A stretch of 64,000 nucleotides of DNA from Cytophagaceae bacterium (GCA_025455005.1 JALONH010000005.1:62001-126000), one strand, 5' to 3'; positions 44,787-55,212 are shown, counted from the first letter of the stretch. Numbers and translations: made by a program. Notes: generated by a model not told the origin, from the letters alone.

Positions 44787-46304
44787 TCAATCAAGTATTA
44801 ATCTTTTGATTTCTTCCAGGACAGTCCTATCGTTGGATAATCGAGGTATTTTATGTTGCCCACCTAGCTTACCTTTGTTTTTCAACCATTTATAAAATGT
44901 ATTAGAGGGCATGATGTGAATTATAGGGGCTATTAAGGCTAAATCTTTTTGTCGTTTAGCCTGGTAATCGGAATTGAGCGCTTGTAAGGATTGATCTAGT
45001 ACTTGAACAAATCGATCCTTATCCAACGGTACTTGCACAAATTCTATTAACCATTCGTGCCCGCCTTTTTTACCCTCAGATAAGTATATAGGGGCAGCTG
45101 TATAATCTTTTATAATTGCACCGGTAGCTTCACAAGCCAAAGCAAGGGCTCTATCAGCATTATCCACCATAAGTTCTTCCCCAAATGCATTAATAAAATG
45201 TTTCGTTCTGCCTGCGATTTTAAAACGAATAGGTGATAGCGAAGTAAATTCAATCGTATCTCCAATCATGTAACGCCATAGGCCTCCACTAGTACTGATT
45301 ACCATACTATAAACTTGTCCGATTTGTATTTCTGAAATCGTATACGTTTTAGGTGATGTGGATTCGACATCTTCTATTTTAATGAATTCATAATAGATGC
45401 CGTGATCGGTAAGGAGTAATAATTCAGGAATGTTTACATCATCTTGAATTCCAAAATAGCCTTCTGAAGCATTATAACTCTCCATATACCGAACCTTTGA
45501 AGAGGGGAAATACGTTTCAAACAGCCGTCGATAAGGTACAAACGAAACACCACCATGAAAAAAGGCTTCCATATTTGGCCATAATTCCAGCATATGAGGA
45601 ACCTGATAGTCTTTCATCATTTTTTCTACCAATAGTACGGTCCAAGTAGGCACTCCTGCCAAATTCGATACATTCTGACGACCCGTTTTTTCTGCGAATA
45701 CTTTTAGTTTTTCTTCCCAATCGGACAGTACCGCATCCGATAAGGCAGGTGTGCGACTAAACTGTGCCCATGTAGGTAAGTTCGCCATGATAACTGCCGA
45801 GACATCTCCTATGTAGGAGTTTTCTTGATACGGATTTTTGGAATAACTACCCCCAATTGCCAAACTTTTACCGGCCATTATTTTGCTGTTTGGAACATTG
45901 TCAAAATAACAAGCCAATAAATCTTTCCCTCCTTTATAATGGGTTTGTGAGAGCGATTGTGAGGTTACGGGTATGTATTTACTTTGATCATTAGTAGTAC
46001 CGGAAGACTTTGAAAACCATTGACTAATGCCGGGCCATACAACATCTTTTTCTCCTTTTAAAACTCGCTCAATAGATGGGTACATCGATTCGTAGGTTTG
46101 TAGAGGAAGTTGTTCCTGAAATTGGCGTTGGTTGGTAATGTCCTTCAACTTATATGTCGTTCCCCATTCCGTTAATGCGGCTCTCGAGCACAAGTACTTC
46201 AATGTTTTTTGTTGTGCGGATTCCGGATAGTTACGATAATATTGTATGTTCGGCATTCTGGATTTCATGTATGCCTTTAGAGAAAAATTAATCCAAGACT
46301 TCAT
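44787..46304 (-). CDS. GH3-family acyl-adenylating enzyme-like protein
   Basis: The 505-residue product (ATG at 46304) resembles the GH3 superfamily of acyl-acid-amido synthetases known from plant auxin metabolism and found widely in Bacteroidota with unknown role. Seen: the ATP-binding WFSKSSGTTNDQSKYIPVT, LAGVPTWTVLLVEKMM, YNASEGYFGIQ, RYMIGDTIEFTSLSPIRFKIAGRTKHFIN and the late KKGGHEWLIEF. It starts one base after the lptB stop, so it belongs to a recJ-lptB-GH3 operon. A role in envelope lipid or sugar acylation is inference. Confidence 0.88.
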   Translation of the reverse strand: MKSWINFSLKAYMKSRMPNIQYYRNYPESAQQKTLKYLCSRAALTEWGTTYKLKDITNQRQFQEQLPLQTYESMYPSIERVLKGEKDVVWPGISQWFSKSSGTTNDQSKYIPVTSQSLSQTHYKGGKDLLACYFDNVPNSKIMAGKSLAIGGSYSKNPYQENSYIGDVSAVIMANLPTWAQFSRTPALSDAVLSDWEEKLKVFAEKTGRQNVSNLAGVPTWTVLLVEKMMKDYQVPHMLELWPNMEAFFHGGVSFVPYRRLFETYFPSSKVRYMESYNASEGYFGIQDDVNIPELLLLTDHGIYYEFIKIEDVESTSPKTYTISEIQIGQVYSMVISTSGGLWRYMIGDTIEFTSLSPIRFKIAGRTKHFINAFGEELMVDNADRALALACEATGAIIKDYTAAPIYLSEGKKGGHEWLIEFVQVPLDKDRFVQVLDQSLQALNSDYQAKRQKDLALIAPIIHIMPSNTFYKWLKNKGKLGGQHKIPRLSNDRTVLEEIKRLILD

Positions 46305-46305
46305 A

Positions 46306-47043
46306 TTACAGCAATTGTTTCTTTCGGAATTCAAAATGTTTGCCTAAGTAAACCTTACGAACGGTCTCATCGGCTGCCAATTCTTCTGCTGTTCCGGATT
46401 TCAATATTTTACCTTCAAATAATAAATACGCTCTATCCGTAATGGAAAGTGTTTCATTCACATTATGATCTGTTATCAATATGCCAATGTTTTTGGATTT
46501 TAATTTCGCCACTATAGTTTGTATTTCTTCAACTGCTATCGGATCTACGCCAGCAAAAGGTTCATCTAATAAAACAAATTTTGGGTCTACCGCTAATGCT
46601 CTTGCAATCTCTGTTCTACGACGTTCTCCACCCGACAATACTTTACCCAAATTTTTACGTACATGTGTTAAGGAGAATTCTTCCAACAACATTTCCATTT
46701 TTTCTTTTTGAGCAGGTTTTGGCAAATTCGTCATCTCCAATACAGCTAAAATATTATCTTCGACATTCAAATTTCGAAATACGGAGGCTTCTTGTGCTAA
46801 ATACCCTAAGCCTTTACGTGCCCGCTGATACATTGGTAATGCGGTAATATCATCCTCATCGGCGTAGACCATACCTTCATTCGGTTTAACAAGACCAACA
46901 ATCATATAGAAGGTGGTTGTTTTCCCGGCACCATTTGGACCTAAAAGCCCCACTATTTCGCCCTGTTCTACATGGACGGATACATTGTTTACTACGTATC
47001 TGTTTTTATATTTTTTTACTAAATTTTTAGCCCCTAAAATCAT
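46306..47043 (-). CDS. lptB: LPS export ABC transporter ATP-binding protein LptB
   Basis: LptB powers extraction of lipopolysaccharide from the inner membrane with LptFG. The 245 residues contain Walker [21 protein letters not shown], the LptB-typical [19 protein letters not shown], signature [15 protein letters not shown], and Walker [16 protein letters not shown]. The product therefore fits LptB better than LivF-type ATPases. It follows recJ by eight bases and precedes the GH3 gene by one base. Confidence 0.94.
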   Translation of the reverse strand: MILGAKNLVKKYKNRYVVNNVSVHVEQGEIVGLLGPNGAGKTTTFYMIVGLVKPNEGMVYADEDDITALPMYQRARKGLGYLAQEASVFRNLNVEDNILAVLEMTNLPKPAQKEKMEMLLEEFSLTHVRKNLGKVLSGGERRRTEIARALAVDPKFVLLDEPFAGVDPIAVEEIQTIVAKLKSKNIGILITDHNVNETLSITDRAYLLFEGKILKSGTAEELAADETVRKVYLGKHFEFRKKQLL

Positions 47044-47051
47044 ATTCGATA

Positions 47052-48764
47052 TTACAAAACTTTCTCCGTATATCGTATATCACGGAGCATTAATTGTATC
47101 GTTTTTACCTGTTGATATTCATTTTCGGAAATCGAATAACATATGTCAACTTCATCTCCCGGTTTCCAACCAGCACCTGTAGCGAGATTAAAGCCAACTG
47201 CTTCCCATACTTGTGCGCTGTTTTGTTCTTGAAGCCAAATTTTAATATGTTTTTCTTTCATATGGCGAACCGGGCGGACTACTCGGACTGCTCGTGTTAT
47301 AAAAACAGGTTGCATATTCAAGGGCCCAAACGGTGCCATTTGTTGTACAATAGAATAAAACTTTCGATTGATATCCGAAAGCGTAATTTCAATATCTATC
47401 GTAATAGTTGGTACTAAGTTTTGTGGGGACACAGTGGATCGAACTACTGCATCAAATTTCTCTCTAAACAATTCTATGTTTTCAGAAGGCATGGTTAGGC
47501 CTGCTGCATATTTATGTCCACCGAACTGCGTCAATAAATCAGAACACTTTCCTAATGCTTCATATAAATCAAATCCAGGGATTGAACGAGCGGATCCTGC
47601 TGTTTTACCTTGAGACTGGGTTAAGACTATTGTAGGGCGATGATAGTGTTCAATACATCTGGACGCAACTATACCGATCACTCCTTTATTCCAATCTTTT
47701 TTATACACTACAGAACTAACATATGCTTTCTTTTGATTGAGTGACTCAATCATTTCTAATGCCTCTTGTGTGATGGCTTCATCCGCTCCTCTTCGTTCTT
47801 GATTATATTGATTCACTACTTCAACTAATCCATCCGCTTGCTCTCCTGCTTCTGCTAAAAGTAATTGAACGGCATACAAGGCATGATGAATTCTTCCTGC
47901 AGCATTGATACGGGGAGCAAAACCAAATACTATTTTATGGACATCGATCGGCGGTTTATACCCTATACAATCTATTAATGCTTGAATGCCGGGTCTTGGT
48001 CGTTGATTTAATTGTTGTAATCCAAAATAGGTTAAGATACGATTCTCTCCTATCATGGGTACGATATCCGCACACGTACTAATGGCTACTAAATCAAGTT
48101 GCTCCCAAAGTGCCCCTTCCGGCCATGCCATTACCGTCGTTACGGCATGAATTAATTTAAATCCAACACCACACCCACTTAACTCTTTAAAAGGGTATGG
48201 ACAATCGTATCTTTTTGGATCCAAAACAGCTACTGCTGCAGGCAATTCATCTTCTGGTAAATGATGGTCACATACTATAGTATCTATACCCAAAGAAGCG
48301 GCATATTGAATTACCTCTCCTGCTTTAATACCACAATCCAATGTAATGAGCAAAGTGGCACCCCATTCTTTAGCCGTATCTATTCCTTTTCTGGAAACGC
48401 CATACCCTTCGGTATACCGATCCGGAACATAATACTTTAATGCAGAATAAAATTGAGAAAGATACCCATATACTAAGGCTACAGAAGTAGTACCGTCAAC
48501 ATCGTAATCTCCATAGATGACAATGGTTTCCCCGTTTTTAATCGCATGTTGAATCCGTTCTACTGCCTTATCCATATCTTTCATCTGAAACGGTGAGTGT
48601 AGTAGCTCTATGTCGGGACGGAAAAATGCTTTGGCCTCATCAAAACTTGTAATACCTCGTTGAACCAGCAAGGTGGCAAGGGGTGGTTCTATGGATAATG
48701 CTAAGGAAAGGGCTTGAACCAACTCCGACGAAGGAGTATCTAAAATGGACCAACGTTTATTCAT
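47052..48764 (-). CDS. recJ: Single-stranded-DNA-specific exonuclease RecJ
   Basis: RecJ is a 5'-3' ssDNA exonuclease of the DHH family. The 570 residues include motif [20 protein letters not shown], the DHH motif [36 protein letters not shown] and the DHHA1 part [32 protein letters not shown]-terminal OB-like domain follows. The family length is normal. It is the first gene of recJ-lptB-GH3 and is divergent from the TraB fusion gene, 158 bases apart. Confidence 0.96.
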   Translation of the reverse strand: MNKRWSILDTPSSELVQALSLALSIEPPLATLLVQRGITSFDEAKAFFRPDIELLHSPFQMKDMDKAVERIQHAIKNGETIVIYGDYDVDGTTSVALVYGYLSQFYSALKYYVPDRYTEGYGVSRKGIDTAKEWGATLLITLDCGIKAGEVIQYAASLGIDTIVCDHHLPEDELPAAVAVLDPKRYDCPYPFKELSGCGVGFKLIHAVTTVMAWPEGALWEQLDLVAISTCADIVPMIGENRILTYFGLQQLNQRPRPGIQALIDCIGYKPPIDVHKIVFGFAPRINAAGRIHHALYAVQLLLAEAGEQADGLVEVVNQYNQERRGADEAITQEALEMIESLNQKKAYVSSVVYKKDWNKGVIGIVASRCIEHYHRPTIVLTQSQGKTAGSARSIPGFDLYEALGKCSDLLTQFGGHKYAAGLTMPSENIELFREKFDAVVRSTVSPQNLVPTITIDIEITLSDINRKFYSIVQQMAPFGPLNMQPVFITRAVRVVRPVRHMKEKHIKIWLQEQNSAQVWEAVGFNLATGAGWKPGDEVDICYSISENEYQQVKTIQLMLRDIRYTEKVL

Positions 48765-48853
48765 GAATTTGTAGCGGTTGAAAGAACAAGTAAGTTCGGG
48801 ATTTTTTTCGAAGGAAAAAAGAATACCGACAGACCTGGTCTATTGAATCTAAG

Positions 48854-48887
48854 TTGTATACTTTTTAAAAAAATTACTGTATCTTTT
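48854..48887 (+). promoter_or_regulatory. Candidate promoter of the TraB fusion gene
   Basis: TTG at 48854-48856 and TATCTTTT at 48880-48887 resemble the Bacteroidota -33 and -7 elements, 36 bases or more before the ATG at 48923. Confidence 0.35.
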
Positions 48888-48922
48888 TACTTTATTCACT
48901 TTATAGAAATAAAATACGCCTT

Positions 48923-51900
48923 ATGACTAAGTGGTTTCGTTCAATTTGTTGTCTTTTACTTTTAAGTGTTACGTTCAATTCGTATACCCAATCTCCATCT
49001 CCAAAATATAATTCCCTCTTGTGGGAAATTACAAAGACCGGTCAAAAGACTTCTTATTTATATGGCACCATGCATGTGAGTAGAAAATTAGCCTTCAACC
49101 TCTCCGATACCTTTTATTTAGCTTTACAAAAATCAGATGTGATTGCTTTAGAATTGGACCCTCAGACGTGGATGACGGAAATGCATAAAGCCGGCGATTT
49201 TTTAAGTAAAGACCCCCGTTACCAATCCAATATTGGGAATGTTTACGCAGCATTTGAATGGCAAAAAATAGAACAAGAAGTCTACGAATATGTGTTATCG
49301 AAAGGGCATAATTTTGCCAACGCATTACTGTATAGAAATTCAGACGAAACCGATTTTGAAGAGAATACCTACTTAGATATGTTTATCTATCAAGCAGCGC
49401 AAAAGTGGAACAAAAAATTGGTGGGCTTAGAAGACTATGCTTTTGTTGAAGAATGTGAATATTATGGAAAACAATCGAAACCCGGCAAATATTCCGGAGG
49501 ACATTATTCCAGTAGAGAAGAAATTGAAAAGGCTTATCGAAAAGGAGATTTAAGTGCCTTAGACTCTATCAATACTATTTTATTTGAAAGCAATTACTTT
49601 AGAGAATACATGTTGGATAAGCGGAATCGAATTATGGCTATTCGAATGGATTCTATCATGCGCTCAGGTTATAGTTTGTTTACCGGTGTAGGTGCCGCAC
49701 ACCTTCCGGGAGCGGTAGGTGTGATAGAATTACTCCGTGCGCAAGGTTATACGGTACGACCTATCAATGCTTTTCATAGTGATTTCAGCACACAAATGAG
49801 AGAACAATTGGAGAAAACATTTGCCCCCATTGACTACTCCCCTGTTGTCTCTCCTGATTCATTATTTAAAATAGATTTGCCCGGAGCATTATATGTGATT
49901 CAAAACAGGAAAAATGTTACTGAATATTTTTACCCTGAAATGAAAAATGGTACATACTATTCCATTACAAAAATTCAGACCTACGCATGGGCATTTCAAC
50001 AATCCATTGACGAACAAACGAAAATGTTCGAAAACATTTTATATGAATATATACCAGGTAAAATTTTAAACAAAAAAATCGAAAAACGAGATGGTGTCGC
50101 CATTATTCAAATCACCAATGAAACCCGTAAAGGAGATATACAACGGTATAAAATATATATACTACCCAATGAAGTACTCGTAGGTAAGATGGCCGGAACG
50201 GGTATGTTTGCTCAGGGGAAAGACGGTGAGCGTTTCATAGAAAGTTTTCATCCTATACTTCGGAAAGCGCCCTCTCTTTTACATTTGCCAAGAATAGAAG
50301 TCAATATGGGTGAAGGACAATTATCCGAGTCCTTCAGTCTAATTCCGTATACCTTTCAGAGCCAAGCTAAAATTGAACTTCAAAAAGAAAATGACCATAC
50401 TTTTCTCCTTTCTACTTCTTATGTAGATTTTGAATATATAGAAGAAGACACATTTGAACTCCAACATATTATAGAGCGTTTTGCTATAGGTATAGAAGGT
50501 GTTATCGCCTCTTCCTCCTTTACTACAATTCATCAACGCCCGTCTATATTGGCCTCTATTGAATTAAAAAATAAAAAAACTATGCTTGTACAATCCTATA
50601 TTCAAGGCCCTCATTATTTTTTAGTAGGGAGTACAAAAGCATCATCCGCGGAATTGGAAGCGATTTGCAACAGCATACGGATAAAGTATATTGATATCTC
50701 CGAAAAGGTAACCGTAAGCGATACTGCTTTTTTCTTTCAAGCGAAATCTTCTGCAGTGGTAGCTGCAGCAAATGGGAAAAAATACACTATTGCACCGGAT
50801 ATAAATAAATCACCTACTGAATCATACAATGGAACAATCATCGAAAATATATACCATGCCGATCCATCCGGTACTGAAAAAATTGAAATTTATTATAAAC
50901 AATACAATCCTTATACCAGCTTTAAGTCATTAGATGCGTATTGGAATGAAACCATAGAAAGAATAAGAAAACGAGGATTAATAGTACATCAACACGACAC
51001 CACTAATGGAAAATATCCTACATTATTGGTGGAATTGAGAGATACCAATAGTATGCGATGTATATATTGGAAATACTTTTTGGTAAAAGCATCCTTTTAC
51101 TGCTTGAGCTATAATAGTGATACCTTAATCGGACTTACTCCTTTTGCTAAAAATTATTTTGATAGCTTTACCATTACAAAAGAATTAACCAACCGAAGTT
51201 TGTTTGAGCCTCAGTTACATCAATTTTATTTTGACTTATTGCAAGGCGACAGCCTTCAATCTATTGGTGCTTATAAGTCTATACCTTCCATACTATTTAA
51301 ATCGAAAGATATAGACTCTATCGTTTACTTAATTGATAATGAATCAAAGTATCCAAAATACCTAAGAGGGTACAAAGTAAAGTATCGACTTATCGAAACC
51401 TTAGGGCGTGTCTCGGATGATAAAGTAATCGGGCATTTAGAAAAACTGTATTTACAGTATCCGGATTCTATGCAGATTCAAGCACGCGTATTACAAGCTT
51501 TGAGTTATCATAAGACCGCTACATCCTTTAAAAAGTTAAACGATTTATTATCTAAAGATAATCCCTACCTGGATTATAGTGATTTGAGTAATTTATTCCA
51601 CTCCTTTTATGACTCGTTAGAATTGTGTTCTTCCATGTTTCCGGCATTACTTGACCTCACAAGATATTCCGGCTACAAAACACAGGTGTATAAATTAATG
51701 GCCGCTCTATGGGAGAAAGGATTATTAAAAAAATCGATTTTGCAACAACATAAAAAATATTTAGTATTAGATGCCCAAGATGAAGTGAAAAGTAAGTTGG
51801 GAAGCTCTAGAAGCTCTTCTAATGGATCAGCTTATTATGATTTTAAAAAGAAATCAACTATACCCAATTATGACTTATTAGAAAGCTACATTATTTTATT

Positions 51901-52498
51901 AATGCCTTTCCAAAAGGAGTCGAATGTGCACGCTTTTTATGAACGAGTAAGACGGATTAAAGAACCCACTAGTCAACTTAGGTATTCTATTCTATTACAC
52001 AAATTAAATTACCCGATTTCAGATACTTTGTTTGCATATTACAATAAACAAGTAGCCTATCGAGCAACTCTATACAGAGGCTTAAGCTATAGTAATCGCT
52101 TATCTGAATTTGATACTCTTTACTGCTCTCCGGATAGCATGGCGAAGGCGTTATTATATCGCAATGCACTATCTAGTTTACAAAAAGACTCGATTGTTTT
52201 CTATCAGAAAGTTTATGCTGAATTACGGGGTAGTCAAAAAGGGTACGTTTATTTTTATAAAAGATATGTAAAAGATTCTCGTAAATGGTATTTGGATTAT
52301 GTAGGACTAATTCCTGAGGTCGGAGCACCCGTAAACGTATTTCCTATGAATACGTCTCGTTATAATTCCATTAAAAATCCAAGTGAGAAAGAGTTTAAAA
52401 AATCGGTTGAGTCTGTTGTAAATGAATTTAAACTCTATCAACGAGAACGTGCAAAAAATAGATATGACTATACTTATGATGATGATATGGAATTTTAA
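48923..52498 (+). CDS. Very large TraB/GumN-domain protein
   Basis: The 1191-residue protein has a signal peptide (LLLLSVTFNSYTQ) and an N-terminal TraB/GumN domain (about 28-285) with both hallmark GxxH motifs: SYLYGTMHVS and FTGVGAAHLPGAVGVIELL. Typical members stop near 300 residues. Here some 900 residues follow. The first part is beta-rich and resembles repeated units (about 300-460 and 470-620; FVSAD-like strands). The last 350 are helical and HEAT-like (IGHLEKLYLQYPDSMQIQARVLQAL). TraB proteins are proposed metalloproteases. The C-terminal part I do not recognise. A hairpin without a U tract overlaps its stop codon. Confidence 0.8.
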   Translation: MTKWFRSICCLLLLSVTFNSYTQSPSPKYNSLLWEITKTGQKTSYLYGTMHVSRKLAFNLSDTFYLALQKSDVIALELDPQTWMTEMHKAGDFLSKDPRYQSNIGNVYAAFEWQKIEQEVYEYVLSKGHNFANALLYRNSDETDFEENTYLDMFIYQAAQKWNKKLVGLEDYAFVEECEYYGKQSKPGKYSGGHYSSREEIEKAYRKGDLSALDSINTILFESNYFREYMLDKRNRIMAIRMDSIMRSGYSLFTGVGAAHLPGAVGVIELLRAQGYTVRPINAFHSDFSTQMREQLEKTFAPIDYSPVVSPDSLFKIDLPGALYVIQNRKNVTEYFYPEMKNGTYYSITKIQTYAWAFQQSIDEQTKMFENILYEYIPGKILNKKIEKRDGVAIIQITNETRKGDIQRYKIYILPNEVLVGKMAGTGMFAQGKDGERFIESFHPILRKAPSLLHLPRIEVNMGEGQLSESFSLIPYTFQSQAKIELQKENDHTFLLSTSYVDFEYIEEDTFELQHIIERFAIGIEGVIASSSFTTIHQRPSILASIELKNKKTMLVQSYIQGPHYFLVGSTKASSAELEAICNSIRIKYIDISEKVTVSDTAFFFQAKSSAVVAAANGKKYTIAPDINKSPTESYNGTIIENIYHADPSGTEKIEIYYKQYNPYTSFKSLDAYWNETIERIRKRGLIVHQHDTTNGKYPTLLVELRDTNSMRCIYWKYFLVKASFYCLSYNSDTLIGLTPFAKNYFDSFTITKELTNRSLFEPQLHQFYFDLLQGDSLQSIGAYKSIPSILFKSKDIDSIVYLIDNESKYPKYLRGYKVKYRLIETLGRVSDDKVIGHLEKLYLQYPDSMQIQARVLQALSYHKTATSFKKLNDLLSKDNPYLDYSDLSNLFHSFYDSLELCSSMFPALLDLTRYSGYKTQVYKLMAALWEKGLLKKSILQQHKKYLVLDAQDEVKSKLGSSRSSSNGSAYYDFKKKSTIPNYDLLESYIILLMPFQKESNVHAFYERVRRIKEPTSQLRYSILLHKLNYPISDTLFAYYNKQVAYRATLYRGLSYSNRLSEFDTLYCSPDSMAKALLYRNALSSLQKDSIVFYQKVYAELRGSQKGYVYFYKRYVKDSRKWYLDYVGLIPEVGAPVNVFPMNTSRYNSIKNPSEKEFKKSVESVVNEFKLYQRERAKNRYDYTYDDDMEF

Positions 52499-52643
52499 TC
52501 CTTATATGTGAAAAGTAAGGATTAAGCTATTCCAGATTATCTTTATTCAAGATTTCCTTCATTCTTAACTTAAGCAAAAAAACATGATGTTCATTTATTT
52601 AATTTTACTCTTTACCCTATTATAATGAATGGTATCTGTTTTC

Positions 52644-53852
52644 CTATTCTAAAAACAACTCATCGGAATCGTCTAACTCTAAAGCTTTAATTTCCCCCAC
52701 TGCAGAGCCCGCTATACCACGAACAGAACCATACATTGCTATCGTACTTTGAACTACCTTATCTATTTGTTTTTCTCGTTCTGCCCATAATTTCATCATT
52801 GCTTTCTTCTCCTTATCTAATGCTGCTTTCATAGAGGAAAATCCTTCTACAATCGCCTCTACTTGTTGTCTAAATTCATTGCTCGTTAAATAGGAATACA
52901 ACATATGCATTTTTTCACCTCTATTTTCTTCAGCGCTTTTTGCTTCAGAAATTTTAATCAATGCTTCTCGAATCAACGCAGATAAACCTTTGATTTCTTT
53001 AAATGTACAAACCCAAATCCCATCCTTCATTCCAAATGTAGACATATCTTTAGGCATTACCTCCGTAACCAGAACCGCAACATCTGCTTTCTGTTGTCTC
53101 ACATCTGTCTTTAATTTATCAATCCAGCTTTCACTAAATGCCTTTGTGCGTTTACTTTCATAAACTATCGTTCCACATACTACACCTACTTTATTTCGTA
53201 CTTCATGAATGACATCTGCGCCTTTAATTCCCTTGCCTACTTCTTCTATCGTATCCCATGGAAATGCTTCTCGTAATAAGTCTTCTAAAATCAACTCTTG
53301 AGCTTCCCCTTGCAACTGCATGGAACCTTGATCCAACTTGCGTTGCATCTCATCCACTTGTTTTTTCATTTGCTCCAGCTGTGTTTCCTTTTCTTTGATT
53401 TTTAGCAATGACTTTTCCTCCGCTTGTTTGCGCCAATCTTCTTCTAATAACCGTTGCCGTTCCATAAAGGCCTTTTCAAACTTTAGCTGCATTTCTTGCT
53501 CCAATTGCTGCAGCTGTTGTTGTGTTTTTAATAACTCAAACTCCTTTTGCTTCAGTAGTGTGTTTTCCTTATTCTTTATGGCTAACTCTTCTTGGAAGGC
53601 CAATAGTTGTGCTTCAAAATCGGATTTGACTTTCCGTTTTAGCACTTCTTCCACTTCTTTTTTTTCCTTTTCTAATTGTAACAGCCTTGATTTTTCTTTC
53701 TCTTCTTGTTCCTGATGTGTTTTGGCTACTAAGTCTTTAAACTTAGCATTAAACTCTTGACGAAGTTTTGCTTCTACTTCTCCGACTAAGGCTTTCTCGG
53801 CACTGAAGTGATGTCCACACTTAGGACACGTTATTTCATTAATGACTGACAT
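52644..53852 (-). CDS. DUF2130 protein, predicted PD-(D/E)XK-type nuclease with coiled coil
   Basis: The start is the ATG at 53852, giving 402 residues. The N-terminus has a half zinc-ribbon-like TCPKCGHHF. Residues about 25-185 are a long charged coiled coil. The DUF2130 domain (about 190-310) shows EEVGKGIKGADVIHEV and, two strands later, GTIVYESKRTKAFSESWIDKLK. Asp213, Glu232 and Lys234 have the D...ExK spacing of PD-(D/E)XK nucleases (inference). The remaining C-terminus is helical. No partner gene of a defence system is adjacent; it follows the SPOR gene across a terminator. Confidence 0.82.
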   Translation of the reverse strand: MSVINEITCPKCGHHFSAEKALVGEVEAKLRQEFNAKFKDLVAKTHQEQEEKEKSRLLQLEKEKKEVEEVLKRKVKSDFEAQLLAFQEELAIKNKENTLLKQKEFELLKTQQQLQQLEQEMQLKFEKAFMERQRLLEEDWRKQAEEKSLLKIKEKETQLEQMKKQVDEMQRKLDQGSMQLQGEAQELILEDLLREAFPWDTIEEVGKGIKGADVIHEVRNKVGVVCGTIVYESKRTKAFSESWIDKLKTDVRQQKADVAVLVTEVMPKDMSTFGMKDGIWVCTFKEIKGLSALIREALIKISEAKSAEENRGEKMHMLYSYLTSNEFRQQVEAIVEGFSSMKAALDKEKKAMMKLWAEREKQIDKVVQSTIAMYGSVRGIAGSAVGEIKALELDDSDELFLE

Positions 53853-53884
53853 ATTGTTAAAGATAGAGTAGAGTATGAAATAGT

Positions 53885-53909
53885 AAAGGCCGGACAAGCC
53901 GGCCTTTTT
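53885..53909. terminator. Intrinsic terminator between the SPOR and DUF2130 genes
   Basis: A 9-bp GC-rich stem (AAAGGCCGG with CCGGCCTTT) has a 5-base loop. The T run is better on the plus strand, but the genes on both sides are on the minus strand, so it most likely ends the SPOR-gene transcript less efficiently. Confidence 0.6.
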
Positions 53910-53928
53910 AAATGCTTTTTCTCCGGAT

Positions 53929-54534
53929 TTAATTTTGAACTACACCTTCTAAAGCGTCTTTTAACTCGATACGTTTACCGTCTTTATACGCTACAACCCA
54001 AGCGTCTTTTACACCCATTTCACGTAAATATTTTTTAAAATTATCTGCTTCCCAATAATCAGTAAAGGTGCCCAACGTATACTTCTTTGTGCCATCAGCG
54101 TCTACATCGCCACTGAAATTTTTATTATTATTAAAGTATTTGGTTAAGTCTTTATTTTTAAAAGCTCCAATTTGTACTTTATATACAATACCTTTGGTCG
54201 AGGTTGCTGTGCTTCCGGATGATCCGGCACTTCCACCGGTAGTAGCTTGTGGTTGGGCTTGTTGTACTTGAACCTGTTGTGCCAACTGTTGTTTTAAATT
54301 ATTGATTTCTATTTGTTTCGCTTGAAGGTCGGCTTGTAGTTTTGCGTTGTCGTTTTTTAATTTTTCAACCTCTTGACTTAAGGCTTCTTTATCTTGTACT
54401 AACTTTCTATACGTTTCTGGTGTTAACGATTTCAATCGTTTTGCCCACTCCTTTTCTTCTACTTTTGTCATTTGTGCCTGCGCAACTAAAACCACTACGC
54501 AATAAGAGATAACCATAAAAAGTATTTTTTTCAT
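53929..54534 (-). CDS. SPOR-domain protein with periplasmic coiled coil
   Basis: The 201-residue protein has a signal peptide (MKKILFMVISYCVVVLVAQAQ). A heptad-rich coiled coil (about 40-92) precedes a Gln/Gly/Ser linker and a C-terminal SPOR domain (about 113-190; VYKVQIGAFKNKDLTKYF, YTLGTFTDYWEADNFKKYLREMG, DAWVVAYKDGKRI). SPOR domains bind denuded peptidoglycan at division sites. No transmembrane anchor other than the signal is present. It is divergent from the FKBP-like gene. Confidence 0.88.
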   Translation of the reverse strand: MKKILFMVISYCVVVLVAQAQMTKVEEKEWAKRLKSLTPETYRKLVQDKEALSQEVEKLKNDNAKLQADLQAKQIEINNLKQQLAQQVQVQQAQPQATTGGSAGSSGSTATSTKGIVYKVQIGAFKNKDLTKYFNNNKNFSGDVDADGTKKYTLGTFTDYWEADNFKKYLREMGVKDAWVVAYKDGKRIELKDALEGVVQN

Positions 54535-54642
54535 ATAGTTGTGTTTAAATGATTAAGAAATATAACTGATTTTTTAGAAAAAGTAAAATTGTTATACTAT
54601 ATCTTTTTATGCGAATACTCGTATGAGTCCTTTTACTACTGT

Positions 54643-55071
54643 ATGAAAAAATGTGATCACTTTATTTTAGTTCTTTTTATGTTCCTATCCGCATTTGTAC
54701 TTAAGGCAATGGATACGGTACAGGTGTCCTCCGGAGTGAGGTATATCCTTCATAAACAAGGTGCCGGCCCGCTTTTACAAAGTAATCAACAGGTGAAAAT
54801 TCAATATAAAATTTATTTCCATAATCGTGGCGTTCCGGATAGTATCCTACCAAAGGCACCGCTCAAATGCATAATAACCGATACTAGTATTATTGCCGGA
54901 TTACGTGTTTGTTTGCCTTACTTTAACGCAGGCACACATGCCGAAATACTTATACCTCATCCTATGGCTTATGGCACTGTTGGTGTAGAAGACCCAAATC
55001 AAGAAGGCGCCTATATTATACCGCCGAATACTGATTTGCGAATGGAGATTTTCATACTGCAAGTAAAATAA
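54643..55071 (+). CDS. FKBP-type peptidyl-prolyl isomerase-like protein
   Basis: I chose the ATG at 54643 because it starts a signal peptide (KKCDHFILVLFMFLSAFVLKA); an ATG at 54589 is in frame. The 142-residue product carries a compact FKBP fold: SGVRYILHKQGAGPLLQSNQQVKIQYKIYF, IIAGLRVCLPYFNAGTHAEILIPHPMAYG and IPPNTDLRMEIFIL. The usual Trp at the pocket base is not evident, so isomerase activity may be weak. It acts outside the cytoplasm and stands alone between promoters. Confidence 0.8.
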   Translation: MKKCDHFILVLFMFLSAFVLKAMDTVQVSSGVRYILHKQGAGPLLQSNQQVKIQYKIYFHNRGVPDSILPKAPLKCIITDTSIIAGLRVCLPYFNAGTHAEILIPHPMAYGTVGVEDPNQEGAYIIPPNTDLRMEIFILQVK

Positions 55072-55212
55072 ACTTGGATTTTTAAAAGAACCTTAAGGAG
55101 TATGACTTTGTATTTCTTTGTTAAATACAAGTACATCTTTAAACATTACTTGAAATGTGCGTTTCTTATTTTCTTATTGAAATTCTACTTTTTAATATAC
55201 CAATAGCTTATG

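Noticed and set aside
52497-52523. Perfect 8-bp hairpin (AATCCTTA/TAAGGATT) overlapping the stop of the TraB fusion gene
   Set aside because: No U tract follows on either strand, so I do not call it an intrinsic terminator; it may be a processing or stability element.
53338-53715. Long Ser/Cys/Phe-rich frame opposite the DUF2130 coiled coil
   Set aside because: It is the antisense reading of Glu/Lys/Gln-rich codons, a known artefact of coiled-coil genes.
52644-54534. DUF2130 nuclease plus coiled-coil neighbour as an antiphage system
   Set aside because: The neighbour is a SPOR peptidoglycan-binding protein separated by a terminator. No ATPase, methylase or toxin-like partner is near.
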